In this document: piece after piece, positions 1-9,569 of the stretch
Position numbering within the stretch: position 1 is the stretch's first letter
Layout: every line of letters begins with the position of its first letter
Assembly: GCF_014644535.1 (NCBI RefSeq)
Contig: NZ_BMKW01000010.1
Coordinates: forward strand, 91,664-155,663
Reading direction: 5' to 3'
DNA from: Neoroseomonas lacus
Lineage (GTDB): Bacteria > Pseudomonadota > Alphaproteobacteria > Acetobacterales > Acetobacteraceae
Length of the DNA stretch: 64,000 nt
Notes under the pieces: generated by a model
What the model was told of the DNA's origin: nothing
Databases searched by the model: none
Seen by the model: the letters and a program-made list of their open reading frames with translations, nothing else
Position numbers and translations under genes: made by a program

Positions 1-142
1 CCTGCCGCTGTTCCGCGCGGCCGCCGGTAAGCGCGAGGGCTTCGCCGCCTGGCACCTGCTGTTCCATGCGCTGTGGCACAAACGGCATGTCGAGGGTGTG
101 ACCGCGCAGGGTGACGTGCTCGCCTTTCTGGCAGAACGCTGA
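1..142 (+). CDS. Probable asparagine synthetase, C-terminal end (partial)
   Basis: The last 46 codons of a gene that begins before the window; the stop is TGA at 140-142, two bases before the radA start. The visible tail reads LPLFRAAAGKREGFAAW, then HLLFHALWHKRHVEG and ends DVLAFLAER. A Trp-rich helix of the WHLLFxALWH type near the end is what I remember from AsnB-type glutamine-hydrolysing asparagine synthetases of this group, but too little is present to be certain. Close spacing suggests cotranscription with radA. Confidence 0.4.
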   Translation, partial: LPLFRAAAGKREGFAAWHLLFHALWHKRHVEGVTAQGDVLAFLAER

Positions 143-144
143 GC

Positions 145-1554
145 ATGGCCAAGGACAAGACCAGCTTCGTCTGCCAGGCCTGCGGCGCCGCCTATCCGAA
201 ATGGCAGGGCCGCTGCGATGCCTGCGGCGAATGGAACACCCTCGTTGAGGAAGCGCCCACGCCGCGCGGCCCCGGCCCGGCGGCCAAGGCGGGCGGCGGG
301 CGGCGCGTGGAATTCGTTGGGCTCAAGGGGCATTCCGCGCCGCCGCCGCGCATCCCGACCGGCATCGCCGAACTTGACCGCGTGTTGGGTGGCGGGCTGG
401 TCGCGGCGTCGGCGATCCTTGTCGGCGGCGATCCGGGCATCGGCAAGTCCACCATCCTGTTGCAGGCGGCCGCCCGCGTGGCCGCCGCCGGGCGGCGCGT
501 GTTGTATGTATCGGGCGAGGAAGCGGTCGAGCAGGTGCGGCTGCGCGCCGCCCGGCTCGGCCTGACGGAAAGCCCGATGGGACTGGCCGCCGCGACCGCG
601 CTGCGCGACATCGTCGCTAGTCTCGAACAGGAGACCGATGCCGCGCTGGTGGTGATCGATTCGATCCAGACGGTGTGGCTCGATGCGCTCGATTCCGCAC
701 CGGGCACCGTGGCGCAGGTGCGCGCCTGCGCCGCCGAGCTGATCCGCCTGGCCAAGGCGCGCGGCTTCGCCATCGTGCTGGTCGGGCATGTGACGAAGGA
801 AGGGACGCTGGCCGGGCCGCGCGTGCTGGAGCACATGGTCGACGCGACGCTGTATTTCGAAGGCGATCGCGGCCACCAGTTCCGCATCCTGCGCGCGGTG
901 AAGAACCGCTTCGGCGCCACTGACGAGATCGGCGTCTTCGAGATGACCGGCACCGGGTTGATGGAGGTCGCCAATCCTTCCGCGCTGTTCCTCGCCGAAC
1001 GACGCGGCAATGTGGCGGGGTCGGCGGTGTTCGCGGGCATCGAGGGCACGCGGCCGGTGCTGGTGGAGATCCAGGCGCTGCTCTCGCCCAGCAATGCGGG
1101 CGGGTCGCCGCGACGGCAGGTGGTGGGCTGGGATTCAGGGCGGCTGTCGATGCTGATGGCGGTGCTGGAGTCGCGCTGCGGCATGTCGCTCGGGCAGAAC
1201 GACGTCTACCTGAACATCGCCGGCGGGTTGCGCATCGCCGAGCCCGCCGCCGACCTCGCCGTGGCCGCCGCGCTGGTCTCGGCCGCGACCGACCGGCCGA
1301 CCGACCCCGACCGCGTCTATTTCGGCGAGGTCGGGCTGTCGGGCGAGGTACGCCAGGTCTCGCAGGCCGAGGCGCGGCTGCGCGAGGCGGCCAAGCTGGG
1401 CTTCGGCCGGGCCACCCTGCCCCGTCGCGTCGCCCGTGGCGGCAAGGCGCAGGCACCGCCGGAGGGCATGGCGCTGGCCGAGATTGGGCATCTCGCGGAC
1501 CTCGTTGCGGTTTTCGCAGAGCAGACCGTCAAGCCGCGCAAGGCCGGCGGGTGA
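145..1554 (+). CDS. radA: DNA repair protein RadA
   Basis: RadA is a RecA-related ATPase that drives branch migration at recombination intermediates. All family parts are visible in 469 residues: an N-terminal zinc finger with Cys10, Cys13, Cys24 and Cys27; a Walker A loop GGDPGIGKST at residues 94-103; the RadA signature KNRFG at about 253-257; and a C-terminal Lon-protease-like domain (roughly 300-450) that contains the usual NDVYLNIAGG stretch. Length is normal for the family. ATG at 145 follows the upstream stop by two bases. The downstream neighbours cvpA and purF are close, so a common transcript is likely. Confidence 0.97.
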   Translation: MAKDKTSFVCQACGAAYPKWQGRCDACGEWNTLVEEAPTPRGPGPAAKAGGGRRVEFVGLKGHSAPPPRIPTGIAELDRVLGGGLVAASAILVGGDPGIGKSTILLQAAARVAAAGRRVLYVSGEEAVEQVRLRAARLGLTESPMGLAAATALRDIVASLEQETDAALVVIDSIQTVWLDALDSAPGTVAQVRACAAELIRLAKARGFAIVLVGHVTKEGTLAGPRVLEHMVDATLYFEGDRGHQFRILRAVKNRFGATDEIGVFEMTGTGLMEVANPSALFLAERRGNVAGSAVFAGIEGTRPVLVEIQALLSPSNAGGSPRRQVVGWDSGRLSMLMAVLESRCGMSLGQNDVYLNIAGGLRIAEPAADLAVAAALVSAATDRPTDPDRVYFGEVGLSGEVRQVSQAEARLREAAKLGFGRATLPRRVARGGKAQAPPEGMALAEIGHLADLVAVFAEQTVKPRKAGG

Positions 1555-1587
1555 CGCGGCCATGACGCGCCGCTATAGGGGGGCGCC

Positions 1588-2148
1588 ATGAACTGGGTTG
1601 ATGCCGCTTTCATCGGGGTCGTCGTGATCTCGGCCGCCGTCGCCTATTTCCGCGGGCTGGTGCGGGAAGTGCTGAGCCTCGGCGCCTGGATCGGCGCGGC
1701 GGGCGTGGCTTTCCTGGCGCGCGAGCCGCTGCGGCCGCATGTCTCGGCCTGGATCGAACCGCCGGTCCTGGCCGATGCGGTCGGCACCGGCGCGGTGTTC
1801 CTGGTGGTGCTGGTGATCCTGAAGATCATCACCAACATGATCGCCGATCGCGTGCAGGATTCCATGCTCGGCGGCATCGATCGCGTGCTCGGCCTGGTCT
1901 TTGGTGCGGTGCGGGGTGCTTTCGTGCTGGTGCTTGCCTATATCCTGGCCGGGATGTTCGCCCCGGAGACGAGCACCTGGCCCACCGCCGTGAAGGATTC
2001 CCGCGGGTTGCCCATCGTCGCCGACGCCGCGCGCCGGCTGGTCGAGAAGGTGCCCGAAGCCTACCGGCCGCGCCTGGTGGAAGCCCCCGGGCCGGGCGGC
2101 CCGACCGTTGATGACCTGCTGCGTCCCCCCGCGCGCAGCCGAAACTGA
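1588..2148 (+). CDS. cvpA: CvpA family inner-membrane protein
   Basis: A 186-residue membrane protein that begins MNWVDAAFIGVVVISAAVAY and has about four hydrophobic segments (approximately 5-25, 30-50, 64-84, 103-125), followed by a soluble Pro-rich tail. The FRGLVREVLSL motif after the first segment is typical of CvpA/colicin V production proteins. It lies eight bases before purF, the same pairing as the E. coli cvpA-purF operon. Family members support envelope integrity; the exact biochemical role is unknown. Confidence 0.9.
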   Translation: MNWVDAAFIGVVVISAAVAYFRGLVREVLSLGAWIGAAGVAFLAREPLRPHVSAWIEPPVLADAVGTGAVFLVVLVILKIITNMIADRVQDSMLGGIDRVLGLVFGAVRGAFVLVLAYILAGMFAPETSTWPTAVKDSRGLPIVADAARRLVEKVPEAYRPRLVEAPGPGGPTVDDLLRPPARSRN

Positions 2149-2156
2149 GGACCACC

Positions 2157-3617
<1,461 letters not shown>

Positions 3618-3620
3618 CCA

Positions 3621-3641
3621 GAAAGGGGCTTTGCCCCTTTC
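3621..3641 (+). terminator. Hairpin after purF
   Basis: GAAAGGGGC-TTT-GCCCCTTTC is a perfect 9-bp stem with a 3-base loop starting three bases after the purF stop. No T-run follows, so it may be a weak or factor-assisted terminator. The GGGGCTTTGCCCC core also forms the tips of the dispersed repeats elsewhere in the window. Confidence 0.6.
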
Positions 3642-3719
3642 CGTGCGCGCCTACTTTTGCTGCGCAGACGATCATTCGCGGGCGGAGCCCGCCTCCGCCC
3701 GCATTTCCTTGAGGCTTCC

Positions 3720-4442
3720 ATGACCGACACCCCTGCCCGCGTCGCGCTGATCACCGGCGCCTCCCGTGGCATCGGCGCCGCCGTCGCCATCGAACTCGGC
3801 CGGCGCGGCGTGCAATGCGTGCTTGTCGCGCGCACGCAGGGGGGGCTGGAGGAGACGGATGATGCCATCCGTGCCGCCGGGGGCCCTGCGGCGACGTTGT
3901 TCCCGCTCGATTTGCAGAAGCGGGCGGCGGACATCGACATGCTCGGCCCGTCGGTCGTGGCGCGGTTCGGGCGGCTGGACATTCTGGTGCATGCGGCGGG
4001 AGCGCTGCCGAAGCTGACGCCGGTCGCACATATCGAGCCCCGCGATATGGATGAATCGATCGCGGTGAACATGGCGGCGACCTGGCGGCTGATCCGCACC
4101 TGCGACCCGCCGTTGCGCGCCGCGCCGGCCGGCCGGGCGGTGGTGCTGACCGATGCGGTGGCGACGGCGCCGGGCGCCTATTGGGGCCTGTATGGCGCGG
4201 CCAAGGCGGGGATGGAGTATCTGGTCCGCTGCTGGGCAGCCGAGACCGAGGCGTCCGCGCTGCGCGTGAACCTGGCCGATCCGGGGGCGGTGGCGACGCG
4301 GCTGCGCGGCCATGCCTTTCCGGGGCAGGAGCCGGAGCGGATGGCGCGCCCGGCCGATGTCGCGCCGGCCATCGCCGCGCTGTGCGAGGCGGGCGAAACG
4401 CGGCATGGGGCGCTAGTTCTGGCTCAGGCCAATACCCACTGA
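3720..4442 (+). CDS. SDR family NAD(P)-dependent oxidoreductase
   Basis: A 240-residue short-chain dehydrogenase/reductase. The cofactor loop TGASRGIG is at residues 12-19, an acidic DL follows the fourth strand (FPLDL), the HAAG motif is at about 91-94 and the catalytic Tyr158-x-x-x-Lys162 lies in LYGAAK. The Ser normally 13 residues before the Tyr reads as Thr-Asp here (VVLTDAVA), which may alter catalysis. The start at 3720 is preferred over an in-frame ATG 63 bases upstream because the extension is Arg-rich and the fold starts at MTDTPARVALITG. Substrate unknown. Its 3' end overlaps the opposing lipoprotein gene by 30 bases. Confidence 0.88.
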   Translation: MTDTPARVALITGASRGIGAAVAIELGRRGVQCVLVARTQGGLEETDDAIRAAGGPAATLFPLDLQKRAADIDMLGPSVVARFGRLDILVHAAGALPKLTPVAHIEPRDMDESIAVNMAATWRLIRTCDPPLRAAPAGRAVVLTDAVATAPGAYWGLYGAAKAGMEYLVRCWAAETEASALRVNLADPGAVATRLRGHAFPGQEPERMARPADVAPAIAALCEAGETRHGALVLAQANTH

Positions 4443-4976
4443 GGCCCCTGGGGTGGGGATGAGCGCGCGCGCCGCCGCCTCGGCCGCCGCCGCCCCGAAT
4501 TGGGGCGGCGGTGGGTAGGGCGGCGCCGGCACCAGCACCTCGACAGTGCCCTGGGGGGGGTCGGGCGGCGGGGTGGGCGCCGGCTCCAGCGCGCGGGCGA
4601 TGCGGCGCGGCCAGCCGATGCGGTTGTTGTCCTGGGCCTCGGTGAGGGTGGAGGGGCCGTTGGCGACGCCGCGATAGGGCGGCCAGGCGGCGGGCGGCAC
4701 GGTCCAGCAATCTACCGCGCCGAGGCTACGGGTGCACATGGGCGGGGGCGTGGGGGCCGGGTCCTGGCCGCAATAGGCCTCGCCCCGGCCGATGCGGGCG
4801 ATCGAACAATCCTCGCCGGTGACCAGCGAGACGATCGAATCGCCTGTGGTGCGGCCGAAGGCGCGCAGGGAGACGGCCTCGACCACCGCGGGGATGGCGA
4901 TGAGCGGCGCGCCGGGGGCGCCGACGGCCGCGCATCCGGCCAAAAGCAGCATGAGGGGCAGCAGGATCCGGCGCAT
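4413..4976 (-). CDS. Hypothetical Pro-rich lipoprotein
   Basis: A 187-residue protein with an N-terminal lipoprotein signal: MRRILLPLMLLLAGC, a short basic start, hydrophobic core and lipobox L-A-G-Cys15. The mature part contains three more Cys residues (DC, YC, MC and DCW contexts) that could pair as disulfides, followed by a Pro-rich C-terminal stretch (APTPPPDPP, APPYPPPP). Family not recognised. Start chosen at the lipoprotein signal; a longer in-frame reading to 5276 would hide it. Its 3' end overlaps the SDR gene tail-to-tail. Likely anchored in the outer or inner membrane; function unknown. Confidence 0.75.
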   Translation of the reverse strand: MRRILLPLMLLLAGCAAVGAPGAPLIAIPAVVEAVSLRAFGRTTGDSIVSLVTGEDCSIARIGRGEAYCGQDPAPTPPPMCTRSLGAVDCWTVPPAAWPPYRGVANGPSTLTEAQDNNRIGWPRRIARALEPAPTPPPDPPQGTVEVLVPAPPYPPPPQFGAAAAEAAARALIPTPGASVGIGLSQN

Positions 4977-5084
4977 GAGGGGCAGGTAACCCCGAACGGG
5001 CTTAACGCCTTGCCAACGGGAGGCTATGGTCCGGCCCCTTTTCCAGGACGGCCGCGCCGGCCGGCAGCCCAGGGGTGCCTGACT

Positions 5085-5735
5085 TTGCCCGACATTTTCG
5101 ACGAGGTGGAGGAAGATCTCCGCGCCGAACGCGCCCGGAAATTCTGGTTGCGCTTCAGCACGCCGATCTTCGCCGCCCTCCTGCTTGTTCTTGCCGGCGT
5201 TGGCGGCTGGCAAGGGTGGCATTGGTACCAGACCCGCCAGCAGACGGCCGCCGCCACCGCCTTCATGGCCGCCCATCGCGCCGCCGAGGCGGAAGGTGCC
5301 GACCTGGCCGTCATGGCGACGCGCTTCGAGGCGCTGACCGCGGAGGCGCCGGAGGGCTATCGCGTCATCGGCCTGCTGCGCGCCGCTGCGCTGAAGGCCG
5401 AGGTGGGCGACCGCGACGCGGCGCTGGCGCTGTATGACCGCGTGGCGAACGATACGGCGGCCGATCCGGTCTATCGCAATCTCGCCGCACTGATGTGGGT
5501 ATTGCGCTCGATGGACACCGCCGCCCCCCCCGTGCTGACCGCCCGCCTCGCCCCGCTGATGAGCCCGGAGGCGCCGTTCAGCGCCTCAGCGCGGGAATTG
5601 GCGGCGCTGGTGCAGCTCAAGGCCGGGCAGCGCGACGAAGCGCGCCGGTCCTTCGAGGCGCTGGCCGGCGATGTGACCGCGCCGCAGGCGATCCGCGACC
5701 GTGCCGGGCGCGTCGCCTCGGGGCTCGCCTCGTGA
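5085..5735 (+). CDS. Tetratricopeptide YfgM-like membrane protein
   Basis: A 216-residue protein starting with TTG (AGGGG at 5071-5075, nine bases upstream). The start PDIFDEVEEDLRAERARKFW is characteristic of the alphaproteobacterial TPR_21 family related to E. coli YfgM, an ancillary SecYEG/chaperone-network protein. A single transmembrane segment (about residues 23-45, FAALLLVLAGVGGWQGW) is followed by an Ala-rich helical periplasmic domain with TPR-like repeats. It is followed directly by a bamB-type gene and der, the same order as in E. coli (yfgM-bamB-der), which supports the call. An in-frame CTG six bases upstream is the alternative start. Confidence 0.85.
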   Translation: MPDIFDEVEEDLRAERARKFWLRFSTPIFAALLLVLAGVGGWQGWHWYQTRQQTAAATAFMAAHRAAEAEGADLAVMATRFEALTAEAPEGYRVIGLLRAAALKAEVGDRDAALALYDRVANDTAADPVYRNLAALMWVLRSMDTAAPPVLTARLAPLMSPEAPFSASARELAALVQLKAGQRDEARRSFEALAGDVTAPQAIRDRAGRVASGLAS

Positions 5736-5746
5736 CCGGCGGGGCG

Positions 5747-7075
5747 ATGACGCGCCGGGGCGCGCTGTTCGGCGCGGCCGCCTTGCTCGGCGGCTGCGAC
5801 ACCCTCAGCGACTGGTTCGGCGAACGCCGGGAGCGCTTTCCGGGCGAGCGCCGCTCGATCCTCGACATTCCCGAACGGAGCCTGCGGGCCGATACGGCGG
5901 CGCAGGGCGCGGCCGTCGCCCTGCCGCCTTCCGTGCCTCGGGCCGACTGGCCGGTGGCCGGCGGCGATGCGCCCCATTCGGGCGGGCATATCGCCTTCGG
6001 GCCGGGCCTGGCCCGGACCTGGAGCGCCGGGTTCGGCAGCGGCAACGCCTATCGCCGCCGGCTGCTGGCCGGGCCGGTGGTGGCCGGCGGGACCGTCTAT
6101 GTCTCCGATGCGTTGGGGGCGGTCTCGGCCTTCGATGTCGCCACCGGCAATCGCCGCTGGCGGCGCGACACCGACCGCACCAATGACGATGACGGCACGA
6201 TGGGCAGCGGCTTGGCGGTGAGCGGCGAGACCCTGTTCGTCGCCACCGGCCTTTCGGAATTGCTCGCCTTCAACGTGGCCGATGGTTCGGTACGCTGGCG
6301 TGTCGACCTGCCCGCCCCGGCCCGCGGTGCCCCCGCGGTCGCTGGCGGAACGGTGTTCGTGCCGACCGTTTCGAGCACGCTGGTCGCGTTGTCCGCCGAG
6401 GACGGGGCGCGGAAATGGACGCATCGGGCAGCGCCGAATCCGACCCTGCCGCTCGGCCTCGGCACGCCGGCGGTCGATGGCGAGGTGGTCGTGGCCGGCT
6501 TCCCCTCCGGCGAATTGATCGCGCTACGCGCCAATGACGGGCGCGTGCTGTGGACCGAGAGCCTCGCGGCCGCGGGCGGCGGCGCGCTGTCGGATATCGC
6601 GAGCGTGCGGGCGCGCCCGGCGGTCGCCAATGGCCGCGTCGTCGCGGTCGGCATGGGCGGCCTGACCATTTGCGTTGACCTGCGGTCGGGCCGGCGGCTG
6701 TGGGAGCAGGAATCGGGCGGCCCGGTGGGCGCCTGGATGGCCGGCGACTGGGTCTTCCTGGCCAATGACGCCGGCCAGGTCGCCGCCTTGGAGCGCGAGA
6801 GCGGCCAGGTGCGCTGGGCGACCTCGCTGCGCGCGGCACCCGAGGACGGCAAGCCGCCGCCGCGGATCGAGTTGTCGAGCCCCATCTTGGCGGGCGGGCG
6901 GCTGCTGGTCGGCACCTCGGCCTCGGAACTGGTCTCGCTCGACCCGACGAATGGCGAGGTTTCGGCCCGTCTGCCGCTGCCGTCGGGGCTCACGCTGCAG
7001 CCGGTGGTCGCCGGTGGGCTGCTGCTGGCGAGCACCGATGACGCGACGCTGCTTGCCTTGTCGGGCGGCGGCTGA
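5747..7075 (+). CDS. bamB: Outer-membrane assembly lipoprotein BamB (PQQ-like propeller)
   Basis: A 442-residue lipoprotein with signal MTRRGALFGAAALLGGC (lipobox LGGC). The mature part is a series of PQQ/beta-propeller blades, seen as repeated VAGGTVYVSD, AFDVATGNRRW, LVALSAEDGARKW and LIALRANDGRVLW type units. BamB helps the BAM complex fold outer-membrane proteins. The reading frame is also open at GTG 5732, which would overlap the previous stop as GTGA; the ATG at 5747 places the signal peptide at the very N-terminus. It sits between the YfgM-like gene and der. Confidence 0.9.
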   Translation: MTRRGALFGAAALLGGCDTLSDWFGERRERFPGERRSILDIPERSLRADTAAQGAAVALPPSVPRADWPVAGGDAPHSGGHIAFGPGLARTWSAGFGSGNAYRRRLLAGPVVAGGTVYVSDALGAVSAFDVATGNRRWRRDTDRTNDDDGTMGSGLAVSGETLFVATGLSELLAFNVADGSVRWRVDLPAPARGAPAVAGGTVFVPTVSSTLVALSAEDGARKWTHRAAPNPTLPLGLGTPAVDGEVVVAGFPSGELIALRANDGRVLWTESLAAAGGGALSDIASVRARPAVANGRVVAVGMGGLTICVDLRSGRRLWEQESGGPVGAWMAGDWVFLANDAGQVAALERESGQVRWATSLRAAPEDGKPPPRIELSSPILAGGRLLVGTSASELVSLDPTNGEVSARLPLPSGLTLQPVVAGGLLLASTDDATLLALSGGG

Positions 7076-7087
7076 GCAAAAGAGCGC

Positions 7088-8443
7088 ATGCACCCTACCG
7101 TCGTCATCCTCGGCCGGCCCAATGTCGGCAAATCCACGCTGTTCAATCGTCTGGCGCAGCGGAAGATCGCCATCGTCGACGACACGCCCGGCGTCACCCG
7201 CGATCGCAAGGAAGCGCCGGCGCGGATTGCCGGGCGCGACGTGACGCTGGTCGACACCGCGGGGCTGGAGGAGGCGCCGCCCGATACGGTGGCGGGGCGG
7301 ATGCGCAACAGCTCCGAGGCGGCGCTGCGGGCGGCCGACCTGGTGCTGTTCGTGATCGACGCGCGCGCGGGGCTGATGCCGGCCGACCGCGCCTTCGCCG
7401 CCTGGCTGCGCCGCGCCTCGCTGCCGGTGCTGCTGATCGCCAACAAGGCCGAGGGGCGCGGCGGCATGGCGGCGGCGATGGAGGCCTTCGAACTCGGCCT
7501 CGGCACGCCGATCGCGGTCAGCGCCGAGCACAATGAGGGCCTCGGCGCGCTGCATGAGGCGGTGGCCGAGGCGTTGGGCGAGGCACCCGACGAGGATGAG
7601 GATGAGGACACTGGCGACGACCCCGAGCGCCCGCTGCGCCTCGCCATCGTTGGCCGCCCGAATGCCGGCAAGTCCACGCTGCTGAATGCGCTGATCGGCC
7701 AGGAGCGGATGATCACCGGCCCCGAGCCGGGGCTGACGCGCGATTCCGTCGCGGTGCAGTGGCGCGATCCGACCGGTGGGCTGGTGCGGCTCGTCGATAC
7801 GGCAGGGATGCGCAAGAAGGCGCGCATCGAGGAAAAGCTGGAGCAGATGTCGGTCGCCTCGACCTTGGGGGCGCTGAAGGAAGCCGAGCTGGTGCTGCTG
7901 GTGGTCGATGCCCTGCTGGGCATGGATGAGCAGGACCTGCGCATCGCCCGGCTGGCCGAGCGCGAGGGCCGCGCCGTGGTGATCGCCTTCAACAAATGGG
8001 ATGCTGTCGAGGAGCGGACGGCGACGCGCCAGAAGCTCGATGACGTGCTGACCGCCTCTCTAGCGCAGCTGAAGGGCATCGCGGTGGTGCCGCTGTCGGC
8101 GCAGACCGGGCGCGGGCTCGACAAGTTGATGCCGGCGGTGCGTGCGGCCTATGCGCTGTGGAATCGGCGCATCCCGACCGGCGAGTTGAATCGCTGGTTC
8201 GAGAACGCGCTGGCGCGGCACCCGCCGCCAGCGGTCAGCGGGCGCCGCGTGAAGCTGCGCTATGCCACCATGACCAAGGCGCGACCGCCCACCATCACGG
8301 TGTTCGGCACACGGGCGGAGGAAATCCCGGAAGAATACCGCCGCTACCTGGTGAACAGCTTCCGCGAGGCCTTCACCATGCCGGGCGTGCCGGTGCGCCT
8401 CCAGTTGCGCGGCACGAGCAATCCGTATCACGAGAAGGACTGA
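7088..8443 (+). CDS. der: Ribosome assembly GTPase Der (EngA)
   Basis: A 451-residue double-Era GTPase needed for 50S ribosome maturation. G domain 1: P-loop GRPNVGKST (9-17), DTPGVTRD, DTAGLE and NKAE. An acidic linker (DEDEDEDTGDD, about 168-180) separates it from G domain 2: GRPNAGKST at 189-197, DTAGMRKK and NKWD at about 302. The C-terminal KH-like domain ends with the RLQLRGTSNPYHEKD tail. NKAE rather than NKxD in the first domain is usual for Der. It ends the YfgM-bamB-der run. Confidence 0.98.
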   Translation: MHPTVVILGRPNVGKSTLFNRLAQRKIAIVDDTPGVTRDRKEAPARIAGRDVTLVDTAGLEEAPPDTVAGRMRNSSEAALRAADLVLFVIDARAGLMPADRAFAAWLRRASLPVLLIANKAEGRGGMAAAMEAFELGLGTPIAVSAEHNEGLGALHEAVAEALGEAPDEDEDEDTGDDPERPLRLAIVGRPNAGKSTLLNALIGQERMITGPEPGLTRDSVAVQWRDPTGGLVRLVDTAGMRKKARIEEKLEQMSVASTLGALKEAELVLLVVDALLGMDEQDLRIARLAEREGRAVVIAFNKWDAVEERTATRQKLDDVLTASLAQLKGIAVVPLSAQTGRGLDKLMPAVRAAYALWNRRIPTGELNRWFENALARHPPPAVSGRRVKLRYATMTKARPPTITVFGTRAEEIPEEYRRYLVNSFREAFTMPGVPVRLQLRGTSNPYHEKD

Positions 8444-8578
8444 GCGGCTGTCTGGAGAGCCCGTCAACGGGCCGCGCGACCATGAAGGGCCGGCAGAGGT
8501 GCGGGCACCGGCATGGCGTGGCACTGCCGCACATTGTATGTTTCAGGTTCAACTATCGGGAACTGTGATACCTGCCAC

Positions 8579-9544
8579 ATGAGCGAGCAATCCGGCCATC
8601 TCCTTGATTCCCTCACTGGCCGGCAGCGGCTGCTCGATCGCTTCGATCGGCTCGAGAAGCTCCTCAAGGAGCAGGCCGAGCGCGCCGAACACATCGAGCG
8701 GCGGCTCGAGGAAGCGATCGCCTATTTCGCCATTCGCTCGAACCGGTTGATGGACAGCCAGTCCGTCTATCTCGGCGACAACACGGCCGTCACCTTCCTC
8801 GAGAACGGCATCCGCATCCTCGTCGACACCCGCAGCATCGATATCGGCATCCATCTGCTGACGCTCGGACGGTGGGAGACGGCCTACACTTCGCTGTTCA
8901 CCCGGTTGGTGAAGCCCGGCAACACGGTGATCGACCTCGGCGCGAACCACGGTGTCTATGCGCTGCTGGCGGCGCAGATCGTCGGCCCGACCGGACGCGT
9001 CGATGCCTTCGAGCCCAATCCGCGCCTGTCCAAGCTGGTGGACCTGTCGCTGCGGCTGAACGGCTTCGCGTCCTGGGCGCGGGTGCATGCGCTTGGCGCT
9101 TCGGAAGCGATGGGCACGGCGCGGCTGGTGTTCAACGACAATTTCTCGGGCGGCGGGTCGGTTGCGCTGGCCGGCAGCGCGGCCGAGACGCGCCCGGGCG
9201 TCGAATGCCGCCTGGTCGCGCTCGACGACATGTTCGCCGACCCCACCTATCGCCCCGACGTCATCAAGATGGACGTCGAAGGCCATGAGGGCCGGGCTTT
9301 GCGCGGCATGCGCCGCATCCTCGAACGCTCGCCCGATGTGCGCATCATGATGGAATTCGGGCCGGCCATGATGCGCAACGCGGGGGTCGGCGCACCGGAG
9401 GTGACTGCGTTCTTCGAAAGCCTTGGCCACTCTGCCTGGACCATCGACGAGCAGGGCGGCGTGGTGCCGACCACATGGGCGGCGCTCGCCGCGCAGACGG
9501 ACGGGCTGCAGAACATCCTGGTGGCGCGCGTCGAGCCAACGTGA
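8579..9544 (+). CDS. FkbM family methyltransferase
   Basis: A 321-residue SAM-dependent methyltransferase. Residues about 5-45 form a charged coiled coil (RQRLLDRFDRLEKLLKEQ). The SAM-binding motif VIDLGANHGVYALLA starts at residue 117, followed by VDAFEPNPRL and the family motif IKMDVEGHEGRALRGM. FkbM enzymes O-methylate glycans or small molecules. The start at 8579 is preferred over 8513 because the upstream extension is not conserved-looking. It is the first of three adjacent genes (with a sulfotransferase and a GT61 enzyme) that all modify carbohydrates, so a surface glycan is the probable substrate. Confidence 0.88.
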   Translation: MSEQSGHLLDSLTGRQRLLDRFDRLEKLLKEQAERAEHIERRLEEAIAYFAIRSNRLMDSQSVYLGDNTAVTFLENGIRILVDTRSIDIGIHLLTLGRWETAYTSLFTRLVKPGNTVIDLGANHGVYALLAAQIVGPTGRVDAFEPNPRLSKLVDLSLRLNGFASWARVHALGASEAMGTARLVFNDNFSGGGSVALAGSAAETRPGVECRLVALDDMFADPTYRPDVIKMDVEGHEGRALRGMRRILERSPDVRIMMEFGPAMMRNAGVGAPEVTAFFESLGHSAWTIDEQGGVVPTTWAALAAQTDGLQNILVARVEPT

Positions 9545-9569
9545 GCCGAAACGGAACGAGACGGGCACC

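Noticed and set aside
6097-8124. A 675-codon minus-strand open frame opposite bamB and der
   Set aside because: Ser/Arg-rich shadow translation of two clearly identified genes.
7088-8443. NKAE instead of NKxD in the first GTPase domain of Der
   Set aside because: This variation is normal in Der proteins and not a sign of degeneration.
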